Of a stretch of DNA of 11,473 bases, positions 1-5,835 are shown one piece after another. The notes under the pieces were generated by a model. That model had not been told where the DNA came from. It searched no databases and saw nothing but the letters and a program-made list of their open reading frames with translations. The translations under genes were made by a program, and so were the position numbers. Within the stretch, counting starts at the first letter, position 1. Every line of letters starts with the position of its first letter. This DNA comes from Pseudomonadota bacterium. Lineage in GTDB: Bacteria; Desulfobacterota; Desulfobulbia; Desulfobulbales; SURF-16. The stretch is from positions 1 to 11,473 of the forward strand of contig JAUVQZ010000074.1 of NCBI GenBank assembly GCA_030597865.1, written 5' to 3'.

Positions 1-101
1 GCCTTGATCACGGCCATGACCTGGGTCTCACCGCCTACCCGAGCCTTGATGGCCTGATAATTACGGCGAATGGCCTCCCTGTCAATACGGACGATATTCA
101 T
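1..101 (-). CDS. alr: Alanine racemase, N-terminal fragment (runs off the window)
   Basis: Partial gene: 33 complete codons read leftwards from an ATG at 99-101, then cut by the window edge. The translation starts MNIVRIDREAIRRNYQAIKA and reaches the sequence VMAVIK. This is the typical start of a fold-type III PLP alanine racemase: an Asp/Asn-Arg-x-Ala-(Ile/Leu) strand-helix followed by the beta strand that carries the PLP-binding lysine. In the family that lysine sits in a (V/I)KA(D/N)AYGHG motif, and here it would be Lys33, the last complete codon. The family converts L-alanine to D-alanine for peptidoglycan in the cytoplasm. No convincing Shine-Dalgarno sequence precedes the ATG; an in-frame TTG lies seven codons upstream. 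The gene follows the small membrane protein gene at 163-624 on the same strand with a 61-base gap, so the two may be co-transcribed. Only the N-terminus is visible, so a related alanine racemase-fold protein cannot be fully excluded. Confidence 0.8.
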   Translation of the reverse strand, partial: MNIVRIDREAIRRNYQAIKARVGGETQVMAVIK

Positions 102-162
102 GGCACACCGATCACGGGACAATGGAGTTCAAAACCTGATTCTGCCCCAAACCTGTAAGCAC

Positions 163-624
163 TCATTTTTCCATCCGGCCAGCAAACCAGGCCTGCCAGG
201 AGAGGCGGCTGGCGACAAAAAGAGCCCAGCCCACGGCCAGGGAAAAAAACCCGGACAACTCCGGGGCCAAACCCGGCAGACGCAAAACACGACCCAGAAT
301 AATCATCACCATAATGATAACCCAGGTGCGCCCGGCAAACACGCGCCCCACAAAGATGGGTTTGCCATAACTCCGAAGACGCTGGACATTACGGCGGGCA
401 ATCCTATCAAGAATAAAATAGGCCTTCATCGTGCCGGCAACGAGGGTTGCGGCCAACCAGCCAGGGCTCCAGGCCAGGATCTGGCCGCCCTTCAGGATCA
501 GGGATATGCCCACAACCAACCAGCATGAGGCGGCCAGAAAAAGAAGGGTCTGGGGCCGCATCTTTACTGCCATCCATTCTTCCAAAGCCAAAAGTTTCGT
601 CTCCGGTATCTGCAACAAAGGCAC
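163..624 (-). CDS. Small uncharacterised integral membrane protein (four predicted helices)
   Basis: Encodes 153 residues if translation begins at the GTG at 624, which has an AGGGGG ribosome-binding sequence seven bases upstream. In-frame ATGs at residues 18 (573) and 22 (561) are alternatives, and the hydrophobic part starts only after residue 24. Hydrophobic stretches lie at about residues 26-45, 54-73, 101-118 and 124-140, separated by a basic cytoplasmic-looking loop (about 74-100, rich in Arg and Lys). The two halves look like a repeated pair of hairpins, each beginning with a positively charged segment and a Gly-containing helix. From memory it resembles a family of unannotated bacterial small membrane proteins, but no function can be assigned. 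It lies directly upstream of alr on the same strand, and a GC-rich palindromic repeat sits about 30 bases before its start. Existence as a gene is fairly secure; function is unknown. Confidence 0.65.
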   Translation of the reverse strand: MPLLQIPETKLLALEEWMAVKMRPQTLLFLAASCWLVVGISLILKGGQILAWSPGWLAATLVAGTMKAYFILDRIARRNVQRLRSYGKPIFVGRVFAGRTWVIIMVMIILGRVLRLPGLAPELSGFFSLAVGWALFVASRLSWQAWFAGRMEK

Positions 625-648
625 CTTTGTACCCCCTAACGTCCCGCA

Positions 649-697
649 ATTATCACCCCTCCCCTAGGAGGGTGAAGGCTGGGGTGAGGGGAATAAT
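649..697. repeat. GC-rich imperfect palindrome of dispersed-repeat type
   Basis: The C-rich arm CCCCTCCCC (656-664) pairs with the G-rich arm GGGGTGAGGGG (681-691), leaving a two-base bulge. The flanking ATTAT (649-653) and ATAAT (693-697) extend the pairing. Read on the minus strand it begins CCCCTCACCCCAGCC. That wording recalls a family of short dispersed palindromes seen between genes in many proteobacterial genomes, an identification made from memory. There is no T-run on either side, so it is not a standard intrinsic terminator. It lies just upstream of the small membrane protein gene. Confidence 0.55.
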
Positions 698-751
698 CTG
701 CGCTAAACCAAAAAATAGCCCCATGCTACACCCAAAACTGCAGGATGTGCC

Positions 752-860
752 CATGTCCCGTCATGGATGAAATGGTGTAATATTGCGCCGCATTTTTTTG
801 TACAAAGCCAGGTGCGAAAAAGAGCCAGCAAGATGGTCAACCCAGGCTTGAGGCGACACT
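752..860 (-). mobile_element. MITE-like intergenic element, copy A (about 109 bp)
   Basis: Read on the minus strand from 860, this segment aligns with the plus-strand segment 2040-2180. The first block (860-809 against 2040-2092) starts AGTGTCG in both, shares TCAAGCCTG, TTGAC, CTTGC and CTTTTTCGCA, and is about 80% identical with one indel. The second block (789-754 against 2143-2178) begins GGCGCAATATTAC in both and matches at 32 of 36 positions. The middle is shorter here by about 31 bases. Homology stops abruptly at the AGTGTC end. There is no open reading frame inside it. The size, intergenic position, related termini and presence in two orientations suggest a non-autonomous mobile element or a trimmed insertion-sequence relic. 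No target-site duplication was found. Confidence 0.6.
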
Positions 861-886
861 GATCACCATGCGCGCGCTATCACCAA

Positions 887-928
887 ACAGATAAGGCCTG
901 TCCCCATGAGGAGACAGGCCTTATCTGT
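887..928 (-). terminator. Strong hairpin downstream of the ferredoxin gene
   Basis: A perfect 16-base inverted repeat, ACAGATAAGGCCTGTC (887-902) against GACAGGCCTTATCTGT (913-928), surrounds a 10-base loop. It begins 32 bases after the ferredoxin stop codon. On the ferredoxin strand it is followed only by GTTT, a poor U-tract, so it may act as an mRNA 3'-end stabiliser or an inefficient terminator rather than a classic one. Confidence 0.6.
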
Positions 929-959
929 TGTCCAGTTTCCTGGGGGCCAACAACCGAGA

Positions 960-1145
960 TTAAACCTCAGTTACAGCAATGGCACCTTCAGGACAAACCT
1001 CAACACAGGTCTCGCAGCCCAGACACTCATCAGCCTCTACAACAACGGCCTTACCGTCTTCCATTTCAAGTACGGAAGCAGGGCACGCGTTTACGCATTC
1101 TTCGTCGCCGGTACATTTGTCAACATCAATATCAATCTGCCACAT
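960..1145 (-). CDS. Two-cluster ferredoxin with an Asp-ligand site (D. africanus Fd III type)
   Basis: Encodes a 61-residue soluble ferredoxin, a low-potential electron carrier of the cytoplasm. The C-terminal site is a complete CxxCxxCxxxCP motif at Cys41, 44, 47 and 51 for a [4Fe-4S] cluster. The N-terminal site reads Cys11-x2-Asp14-x2-Cys17-x3-Cys21-Pro, with aspartate where the second cysteine normally stands. This is the pattern of Desulfovibrio africanus ferredoxin III and of Pyrococcus ferredoxin, where the site holds a [3Fe-4S] cluster that can take up a fourth metal. The protein is strongly acidic. The ATG at 1143-1145 follows GGAGG by seven bases. Small ferredoxin genes occur near dsrAB/dsrN in several sulfate reducers, so a role in sulfite reduction is plausible but inferred. 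It appears monocistronic, with a strong hairpin behind it and palindromes in front. Confidence 0.93.
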   Translation of the reverse strand: MWQIDIDVDKCTGDEECVNACPASVLEMEDGKAVVVEADECLGCETCVEVCPEGAIAVTEV

Positions 1146-1178
1146 AGTAAAACCTCCTACAATAAGATAAAAAAGTTA

Positions 1179-1224
1179 ATGGGCAATATGCCCATCAATA
1201 TAATCACCGCTTCAAACATTGAAG
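1179..1224 (-). promoter_or_regulatory. Putative ferredoxin promoter with paired palindromes
   Basis: Two perfect palindromes lie 34 and 65 bases upstream of the ferredoxin ATG: ATGGGC-N5-GCCCAT (1179-1195) and CTTCAA-N3-TTGAAG (1210-1224). Between them, on the ferredoxin strand, is a TATATT box (1197-1202) that could be a -10 element. Its best upstream partner is CTTCAA (1219-1224 on the minus strand) at a 16-base spacing, which overlaps the distal palindrome. The arrangement fits operators covering the promoter and start point, but no regulator can be named. Confidence 0.4.
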
Positions 1225-1454
1225 ACCTTTCAAAAAAAGCAAATTCAAGAAAAATCAATAAAAACGAGATAAAGCAAAGCCACCATTTTGTCAACAAGAA
1301 TGTTGGCTATCAAAGGCCCCCTGCCCATAAGGGTTTACCCATTGCCCTGCCCATCCCTGTCGAGCACCACCATAAGGTGGCAAAACATCCTTATTTACCC
1401 CTTTGCAGTTGACCAGAAGACCACGATCATTTACTTTTTGTTCAAATTTTTTCC

Positions 1455-1485
1455 CAGGATAGCCGACAAACCGTCGGCCATCCTG
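1455..1485. other. Strong stem-loop in the leader of the 100-codon gene
   Basis: CAGGAT (1455-1460) and GCCGAC (1462-1467) pair with GTCGGC (1473-1478) and ATCCTG (1480-1485), giving 12 base pairs with a single A/C mismatch and a five-base loop. It lies about 97 bases before the ATG at 1582. There is no T-run after it on either strand, so an intrinsic terminator is unlikely. It could be a structured leader element or an mRNA-stability hairpin. Confidence 0.4.
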
Positions 1486-1581
1486 TGCCCCACAAAAAAC
1501 CTGCAAACCAAATGGTGTCCCATGAGCATTAAACGTAAAATGCAACGGCAGAATAGCAGCAAAGAAGACCGGCAGAGAACC

Positions 1582-1884
1582 ATGAAATACGAAATGGCCA
1601 TGATATCCGGCATTATTGAGGGTAGTCCCGATGCCGTCGGCGTGGTGGTGGTGCGGATGGATTGCGGTTGCCGGAAGATGGCGGCCGTGGACGAAAAGGG
1701 TGAAGCCGCCTCCAAGGTCATCATGTACCGCGACCAGGCAGAATCAATCTGTGACCAGTGCAAGGAGGACGATGGCGCCTTTATCCGGGTCAAAGAACAG
1801 CATATCCACTGGGAAAAAGAGCTGGATGACGCCACCAGGGAGATGATCCACAATAAGGTCATCGGCACCCAACCGGTACATTAA
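1582..1884 (+). CDS. Uncharacterised 100-residue protein with CxC and CxxC pairs
   Basis: From the ATG at 1582 this encodes 100 residues beginning MKYEMAMISG. The frame is open further upstream, with ATGs at 1522 and 1540, but those have no ribosome-binding sequence and the added residues look non-coding; the signal before 1582 is also weak (AGAG). Cys28-x-Cys30 and Cys57-x2-Cys60 form a likely four-cysteine metal site, with His74 and His76 nearby, so a small zinc-ribbon-like or iron-sulfur fold is plausible. No signal peptide or membrane segment is visible. It is transcribed divergently from the ferredoxin gene. I do not recognise the family and assign no function; conserved small proteins like this occur in sulfate reducers, but that is only a general impression. 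Confidence 0.6.
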   Translation: MKYEMAMISGIIEGSPDAVGVVVVRMDCGCRKMAAVDEKGEAASKVIMYRDQAESICDQCKEDDGAFIRVKEQHIHWEKELDDATREMIHNKVIGTQPVH

Positions 1885-2299
1885 CGCCCCCATGCCATAC
1901 AGATGACCAAGGGCGTTGACTGCCTAAATGCGTGGTGGCCGCCAATCAACGCTTTGCGCTCAGCACTCCAACCTTGGCAAGTGCACTTTCAATTTATTAA
2001 ACAGACCACAGAAAAAATCGGTTGAGTTTTATCCATACGAGTGTCGTGTCAAGCCTGAATTGACGCACCTTGCCTGCCCTTTTTCGCATCTGTGTCAATA
2101 CGAACTTGACGCACACAGCCACCATTATGCTCACAAAATCGTGGCGCAATATTACGCCATTTCAACCTTGACGTGACACTAATTCTGAGGAATTAGACAG
2201 GTAGACAGTGGCGCTGATTGAGACAAAGGACGGACAGTAATGCGATTTACTGGCCGCCCTCGGCACTCGAGCGGAAAAAAGGATCAAGACAAGTTTGTT
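1885..2299. other. Intergenic region between converging genes, holding repeat element copy B
   Basis: No gene is supported in this 415-base stretch. Just after the 100-codon gene, GCGTTGA (1913-1919) can pair with TCAACGC (1946-1952) around a long loop, which is a weak terminator candidate at best. Positions 2040-2180 are a repeat element described separately. Between the element and the stop codon of the outer-membrane protein gene, CAGTAA (2236-2241) and TTACTG can form a short hairpin without a T-run. An open frame at 1928-2176 has no ribosome-binding site and overlaps the repeat, so it is not called. Confidence 0.5.
2040..2180 (+). mobile_element. MITE-like intergenic element, copy B (about 141 bp, inverted termini)
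   Basis: The segment has inverted ends: AGTGTCGTGTCAAG (2040-2053) is the reverse complement of CTTGACGTGACACT (2167-2180) at 12 of 14 positions. It is homologous to the minus-strand segment 860-752 over both its left and right thirds. It carries two copies of a dyad GTGTCAA-N7-TTGACGCAC, at 2046-2068 and 2092-2114; the right terminus repeats TTGACG. Copy A keeps only a degenerate first dyad. Repeated end motifs of this sort are a feature of some insertion-sequence families such as IS21, but the family here is not identified. No transposase gene and no target-site duplication is visible. Confidence 0.6.
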
Positions 2300-3832
2300 T
2301 TAAAAATCAACCGCCAAGCGTGCCATAACATAGACCTCAGTCGGCACCTCGTCGCCATCAAAATCAACTGTATCTGAGGCATAGGCACCGGACACATCAA
2401 GGCGTGCAGCCCATAGATTGAGACCAAGACCGGCAGTGTAGACCATCCCGATATCGCTTTCACTCAGGTTGGAGTAGGCACCAACGCGAAGGGCGACAAC
2501 CTTGAAGGCGTCCCACTCCAGGCCACAGCGGACATACTGGGTCTTATAGTCGTTAATAGTGGTCTCATTAGATGTCAAATCTAGGTCCAGGGCCAGGGTC
2601 AGGGTCTCAAAGGGCATTACGGCGATACCGGCGGCGACCTGCGGCTTAATCTTCACATCATCAACGATGTGGGGGGCGCCGCTGGTGGTGATGTCATTGA
2701 ACCCGTCAAACTCGGGTGAGTTGAGGTTGCGCCCCACCAGGCCGAATTGAAACTTGCCAAAGCGCCCCATAACACCCATATCAATGCCAAAGGTAGAAGT
2801 TTCATTGTAGCGAGAATCAATATCGTCCAACACCTCATCATTATTGTCATCAAAGACACGGATGGAGGTTCCGTAGACCCGGCCTTTCATATACTTGATA
2901 TTGCCGCCAATGGAGATGTTGTTATTGATGGCATAGCCGTAGGAGATGGGCACCTCGACAACACCAAAACCTTCGGCAATGATTGTAGTGGTGTTATCAT
3001 CCAGGGTTGTGACCGAGCCGCTGGTGGAACCATCGGTAACATTGGCCAGGATCTCGGAGACCTGTGCTACTTGATCAGCTGTCACCCCTTCGCTGACGGC
3101 CATACTATCCAAGATCTGGACGGCCTCAGCAGTGAGACCAGTCGCAATGAGTTGATCATACAGGGCACCGGTGAACAAAATATTGGTATAGCTAGCAGTG
3201 TCCACTGGTGAGGACGAACTTGCATTGGCGGCCTCGATATCTGCGGAAAGATCTGCTGAATCGACTGCACTTAGACCCAGATTAGTGGTGTCTAGATCAA
3301 ACACCTGACCGCTGACCTGGGCCATGCCATAGACTCCCACCGCCACATGACCAACGCGGGCCGCCACATTACCAGCTAACTGGGCCGAGAAGGCATTGTT
3401 TTTGTCATCAATACCCGAAAGACTCTTGGCGATACTCAGCAGGCTCCGAACATCTTCCTCATTTTCAATACCGTTATTGCTCAGCTCCTCAAAATCCACA
3501 TCTGCCAGGGTTTCCATATACTCGCCTATCTCACCGTGGATGCGGGCACCAGCCCCAACGTTGACGTCGATCCCCCAATCCTTCTCTGCCAGACCAGAGA
3601 TTTTGGGCTGTTCCTCCCCCTCGTCAACTGCCGGTTTCTTAGAGAAAAAACCAAAGGCAGCCGGGTTATAATACTGGGCATTGGCGTCGGTAGTACAGGC
3701 GATACCAGCCCCGCCCATACCTGCGGCCCGGCTGTTCATCATAAAGGTGTCCATGGCCATGGCCTGCCCAACTCCCAGGGTCATGGACATGGCGGTCATG
3801 GTGTAGAGTGTGTTGCGCAAGATCTTCTTCAT
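2300..3832 (-). CDS. Outer-membrane beta-barrel protein, FadL/TraF_2-like
   Basis: Encodes 510 residues from an ATG at 3832, with an AGAGGG ribosome-binding sequence five bases upstream. Residues 1-26 form a Sec signal peptide: a basic MKK start, a hydrophobic core, and a likely cleavage after Ala-Met-Ala. The mature start contains SRAAGMGGAGIA (34-45) and a YYNPAAFG segment (54-61). This is the N-terminal signature of FadL/OmpP1-type barrels and of the TraF_2 family, often labelled 'conjugal transfer protein TraF' although such proteins are frequent outside plasmids. The C-terminal half alternates short strands rich in Gly, aromatic and polar residues and ends in AVDF, the terminal aromatic expected of a BAM substrate. 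Residues from about 70 to 290 are acidic, Ala/Ser-rich and less barrel-like, possibly a large insert. It probably sits in the outer membrane as a channel or structural barrel; the substrate is unknown. No conjugation genes are nearby. Confidence 0.75.
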   Translation of the reverse strand: MKKILRNTLYTMTAMSMTLGVGQAMAMDTFMMNSRAAGMGGAGIACTTDANAQYYNPAAFGFFSKKPAVDEGEEQPKISGLAEKDWGIDVNVGAGARIHGEIGEYMETLADVDFEELSNNGIENEEDVRSLLSIAKSLSGIDDKNNAFSAQLAGNVAARVGHVAVGVYGMAQVSGQVFDLDTTNLGLSAVDSADLSADIEAANASSSSPVDTASYTNILFTGALYDQLIATGLTAEAVQILDSMAVSEGVTADQVAQVSEILANVTDGSTSGSVTTLDDNTTTIIAEGFGVVEVPISYGYAINNNISIGGNIKYMKGRVYGTSIRVFDDNNDEVLDDIDSRYNETSTFGIDMGVMGRFGKFQFGLVGRNLNSPEFDGFNDITTSGAPHIVDDVKIKPQVAAGIAVMPFETLTLALDLDLTSNETTINDYKTQYVRCGLEWDAFKVVALRVGAYSNLSESDIGMVYTAGLGLNLWAARLDVSGAYASDTVDFDGDEVPTEVYVMARLAVDF

Positions 3833-4230
3833 TTTTCCCTCTTTTTTGTCGCTGATGTTGATAGTTGATAAAAAATCGCTTTTCCGGGTCGCCCAACAAA
3901 TCCTGCCCTACGTTATTTCACTCCACAACCTAGCAACGACATTGCACACTTGCAATTTCTTTTCACCAAACACAGCTCAAACTTCGAGACAAAAGTCGGC
4001 AGGATACTCAGACCATTATCTATCTATTCGCGTGCCATGGTTAAACCTGGAGGGTGCAATGCCATGCCGGCGGGTGCAGCTGTTTTTTGCTCCTCCCACA
4101 GGTCAAGATATTTGAGTATTTCTAAGTCCCTACCTCGCTTATATGTGGATCTTTGCACCGGAGCTAGACAGTGGCGCGCAGTGAAAAGAAACAATAACCC
4201 AAGCGCATACTTCCCTAAAACAGTGGTGGC
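3833..4230. other. Intergenic region without a supported gene
   Basis: This 398-base spacer separates the end of dsrN from the start of the outer-membrane protein gene, both on the minus strand. The only distinct structure is a palindrome at 3941-3956 (annotated separately), about 110 bases before the outer-membrane protein start. Open frames here on the plus strand lack ribosome-binding sites, overlap dsrN antisense, and have unbiased composition. No T-run hairpin marks the end of dsrN. Confidence 0.45.
3941..3956. promoter_or_regulatory. Perfect palindrome upstream of the outer-membrane protein gene
   Basis: ATTGCA (3941-3946) and TGCAAT (3951-3956) form a perfect inverted repeat around a four-base spacer, 109 bases upstream of the gene start. 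It could be an operator for a dimeric regulator. The match is short and no known site class was recognised, so this is only a candidate. Confidence 0.3.
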
Positions 4231-5601
4231 CTACCCTTTTTTAAACTGCCGCGCCTTGGCAACCAGGGCCGGGGCCCACACCTTGGTTCCGACGGCGTGG
4301 ATGTGGGTGTAGAGGGCCAGGACATTTTTATAGACCAGGCCGTCTGCCCCCCCCACAAAGCCGACACCCCTTTCCATTTCAAGCCCTAATTCATCCGGAT
4401 TACCCGGCCAGTGTGCGACCCGGCTATAACGAAACTCATGGCCCTTTATCCGGGTGTTTTCCGGGTAGAAGGGGTTATTGCGGCGGGCCTTGAGAATGGT
4501 ATACCCATGGGCCTGGGGTTTTTTCTCCAGGCTGAAATGGACGGGGAAGATACCCACCAGGGGGAAATCCTTGTCATCCAGGCTTATCTTCTCTCCCAGA
4601 TAGATGAGACCTCCACATTCGGCGTAGATGGGCAACCCTGCCTCGGCCGCATCCTTAATCGACCTCCGGAAGCCCTCGTTTTCAGACAGGATACGGGCGC
4701 TGGTCTCAGGGAACCCCCCGCCGATATAAAGTGCGGCAAGGTCTTCAGGCAGCTTGGCGGCGGTGAGGGAATTAATCTCCACCACCTCGGCCCCCTCCTC
4801 CTCCAGGGCCCGGAGGTTCTCCGGATAATAAAACTGAAAGGCGGCATCACGCAGCACCCCTATCTTCACCCTGTCGCCCTCAGGAACACTGACCTCACTG
4901 ATCCTGTCGGCCTCAAAATCAAGACCGGCCATCTGCCTTTCTATGGCAGGGATATCAAGACTGTTCGCTGCCCCCCGGGCCAGTTCAGAAATGGCCTCCC
5001 CGGCCCCGTCATACTCCTGAAAGGGGGTGACGCCCAGATGACGCATGGGGAAGATATCTTTTTTGGCACGGCGATAGGCTCCGAGGACCGGGACCCCAAC
5101 ATATGTTTCCACCGCCTCCCTGACAATTTTCTCATGGCGGTCACTGCCGATGCGGTTGAGCACCACCCCGCAGATCTCCACCTCGGGATCGAGATTTTTA
5201 CAGCCCAGGACCAGGGCGGCAACGGTGCGGGTGGTCTTGGTACAATCGACCACCAGAATCACCGGCAATTTAAGGAGCTTGGCAAGCTCTGCGGTGGAAT
5301 AGCCGCCATGGGCGTCCACCCCGTCATAGAGGCCGCGGTTACCCTCGACAATGATGATCTCACCCTCCACGGCCCGGGCCTGAAAGGAACGGATCAGATC
5401 GGCACGATCCATAAGATAGGGGTCCAGATTGAAGCAGGAGCGGCCACTGGCCAGGGAGAGCCAACCGGCATCAATATAATCCGGCCCCTTTTTAAAGGCC
5501 AGGACGTCTTTGCCCTGCTTGGCATAGTAGGCAACCAGGCCCACGGCAACCACACTCTTGCCCGAGCCACCGCCAAGTCCGGCAACAACAATCCCTTTCA
5601 T
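4231..5601 (-). CDS. dsrN: Siroheme amidase DsrN (CbiA-like, glutamine-dependent)
   Basis: Encodes 456 residues from the ATG at 5601, chosen because AGGAG lies six bases upstream and the P-loop follows at once; an in-frame ATG at 5673 adds 24 unlikely residues. The N-terminal half is the CobB/CbiA nucleotide-binding domain, with a P-loop GLGGGSGKS (residues 8-16), KKGPDYID (37-44) and the EGNRGLYDG segment (86-94). The C-terminal half is a class I glutamine amidotransferase domain, with nucleophile Cys329 in AECGG and C-terminal His433/His435 in YTHIH. The family amidates corrin or siroheme carboxyls using ATP and glutamine. CbiA makes cobyrinic acid a,c-diamide. Next to dsr genes the homologue is DsrN, which amidates siroheme for the sulfite reductase. 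In many sulfate reducers it follows dsrD directly; here three plus-strand genes intervene. A cobalamin role cannot be ruled out, but no other cob/cbi genes are present. Confidence 0.88.
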   Translation of the reverse strand: MKGIVVAGLGGGSGKSVVAVGLVAYYAKQGKDVLAFKKGPDYIDAGWLSLASGRSCFNLDPYLMDRADLIRSFQARAVEGEIIIVEGNRGLYDGVDAHGGYSTAELAKLLKLPVILVVDCTKTTRTVAALVLGCKNLDPEVEICGVVLNRIGSDRHEKIVREAVETYVGVPVLGAYRRAKKDIFPMRHLGVTPFQEYDGAGEAISELARGAANSLDIPAIERQMAGLDFEADRISEVSVPEGDRVKIGVLRDAAFQFYYPENLRALEEEGAEVVEINSLTAAKLPEDLAALYIGGGFPETSARILSENEGFRRSIKDAAEAGLPIYAECGGLIYLGEKISLDDKDFPLVGIFPVHFSLEKKPQAHGYTILKARRNNPFYPENTRIKGHEFRYSRVAHWPGNPDELGLEMERGVGFVGGADGLVYKNVLALYTHIHAVGTKVWAPALVAKARQFKKG

Positions 5602-5667
5602 TCTTTCTCCTGGGTAAATTTGACACTGAGAGACCTCAAAAAGATACATTCCATGCCCCACCCTTAC

Positions 5668-5673
5668 TGTCAA
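5668..5673 (-). promoter_or_regulatory. Candidate -35 box upstream of dsrN
   Basis: A consensus TTGACA lies on the minus strand about 67 bases before the dsrN start codon. No good -10 element follows at standard spacing: the nearest are TGTATC at 19 bases and TATCTT at 21. It implies that dsrN has its own promoter, as expected from its separation from dsrABD, but the evidence is weak. Confidence 0.25.
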
Positions 5674-5762
5674 GTTTCAAGAAGTTTCAGCTTTTTTTTC
5701 TAAGCGAATCAAAATCTAATATGGTAGTTATTAACCCCTTGCATTTTCATTATCCATGCTTA

Positions 5763-5805
5763 TTGTAACGGGTTCAAAACTATAAATATACCGGTCTTCT
5801 GACCG
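5763..5805 (+). promoter_or_regulatory. Candidate promoter and operator for the TPR/HEAT cluster
   Basis: TTGTAA (5763-5768) and TATACC (5787-5792) are spaced 18 bases apart in an AT-rich stretch and could be -35 and -10 elements. The palindrome CGGTC-TTCT-GACCG (5792-5805) follows directly at the expected start-point region, 30 bases before the ATG at 5836. Each element is a partial match, so this is a candidate only. Confidence 0.3.
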
Positions 5806-5835
5806 TTCAATTTTAATAATTTCAAGAGGTTTCCC

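Larger units (their letters stand above)
1146..1581. other. Divergent intergenic region with several palindromes
   Basis: This 436-base AT-rich spacer separates the ferredoxin start from the plus-strand 100-codon gene. It holds two tight palindromes near the ferredoxin start, a small CCACC-ATAA-GGTGG hairpin at 1367-1380, and a strong 12-bp hairpin at 1455-1485. In-frame extensions of the downstream gene run into this spacer but have no ribosome-binding site and show no protein-like composition. No RNA gene or known riboswitch class was recognised. Confidence 0.5.

Noticed and set aside
1400..1581. Possible riboswitch (for example GEMM or cobalamin) in the leader before 1582
   Set aside because: Apart from the 12-bp hairpin, none of the conserved core sequences of those classes is present.
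1928..2176. 82-codon plus-strand open frame between the 100-codon gene and the outer-membrane protein gene
   Set aside because: No ribosome-binding site, composition not protein-like, and more than half of it lies in the repeat element.
2040..2180. Integron attC site
   Set aside because: Length and inverted ends fit, but the GTTRRRY/RYYYAAC core boxes are absent and there is no integrase.
2300..3832. Reading the barrel protein as evidence of a conjugative element
   Set aside because: The 'TraF' label of this family is nominal; there are no other transfer genes and the protein looks like an outer-membrane barrel.
2202..4177. 13-base exact repeat TAGACAGTGGCGC at 2202-2214 and 4165-4177, flanking the outer-membrane protein gene
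   Set aside because: A 13-base match is expected about once by chance in a window this size and the flanks do not extend it.
3950..4312. 120-codon plus-strand open frame in the spacer after dsrN
   Set aside because: No ribosome-binding site, runs antisense into the dsrN 3' end, and no recognisable domain.
5655..5700. Direct repeat AAGTTTC with a following T-run upstream of dsrN, as a plus-strand terminator
   Set aside because: The repeat is direct, not inverted, and forms no stable stem; no plus-strand gene ends there.
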